Source: Lates calcarifer | Taxonomy: Eukaryota > Chordata > Actinopteri > Centropomidae | Reading direction: 5' to 3' | Assembly (NCBI RefSeq): GCF_001640805.2 | Contig: NC_066851.1 | Span: forward strand, 10,809,550-10,873,549 | Length of the DNA stretch: 64,000 bases | Made by a program: the position numbers and the translations under genes | In this document: positions 59,274 to 64,000 of the stretch, one piece after another | How the letters are laid out: each line of letters starts with the position of its first letter | Position numbering within the stretch: position 1 is the stretch's first letter | Notes under the pieces: model-generated | What the model was told of the DNA's origin: nothing | What the model saw: only the letters and a program-made list of their open reading frames with translations | The model's database searches: none

Positions 59274-64000
<4,727 letters not shown>

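Overview
This is eukaryotic DNA from a bony fish, most likely a percomorph teleost. The genes are split by short introns with GT-AG borders and encode clear vertebrate orthologues. Several dispersed repeats have forms I associate with fish genomes. There are no bacterial, viral or plasmid genes.

Layout from left to right. fos, a c-Fos paralogue (minus strand, 4 exons), is followed by a decayed tmed10 gene (plus strand, 5 recognisable exons with stops and a frameshift). Then come mlh3 (minus, 12 exons, one apparent +1 frameshift), acyp1 (minus, 2 exons), zc2hc1c (plus) and nek9 (minus, 23 exons). Next is a 26-kb tandem array of group II-type C-type lectin receptors (plus strand, about 28.2-54.0 kb). 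It is followed by ttc8/BBS8 (minus, 15 exons including a 24-nt microexon) and the first coding exon of eml5 (plus), whose first intron fills the right end. The block fos-tmed10-mlh3-acyp1-zc2hc1c-nek9 matches a conserved vertebrate neighbourhood (human 14q24). ttc8-eml5 is a divergent pair found in human at 14q31. The lectin array sits exactly at the join of the two blocks.

The lectin array is the accessory part of the window. Five members read as complete six-exon genes or nearly so: copies 4, 5, 6, 7 and 8. Copy 1 has a 1-nt frameshift in its second lectin exon. Copy 2 keeps only the 5' exons. Copy 3 is a promoterless, near-identical duplicate of copy 4 lacking exon 1, but it lies downstream of the orphan exon 1 of copy 2 in a compatible splice phase. 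There are also lone relic exons at 28.2 kb and 47.5 kb. All encode type II membrane proteins: short cytoplasmic tail, one membrane span, coiled-coil stalk, and a C-type lectin domain (CTLD) split over three exons. The Ca/sugar site varies from classical EPN plus WND (copies 6, 7) to degenerate (copies 1, 8).

Most notable: (i) a tmed10 gene caught in mid-decay at its ancestral position; (ii) a fragment of ttc8 stranded between lectin copies 7 and 8, recording how the array grew; (iii) a likely exon capture joining copies 2 and 3; (iv) a 530-bp, almost identical tract across the membrane-span region of copies 7 and 8, beside diverged lectin domains, suggesting gene conversion; (v) a ttc8 microexon at the place of the mammalian retina-specific exon. 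Exon borders were worked out by eye from splice consensus, reading phase and remembered family sequences. No alignment or search was run.
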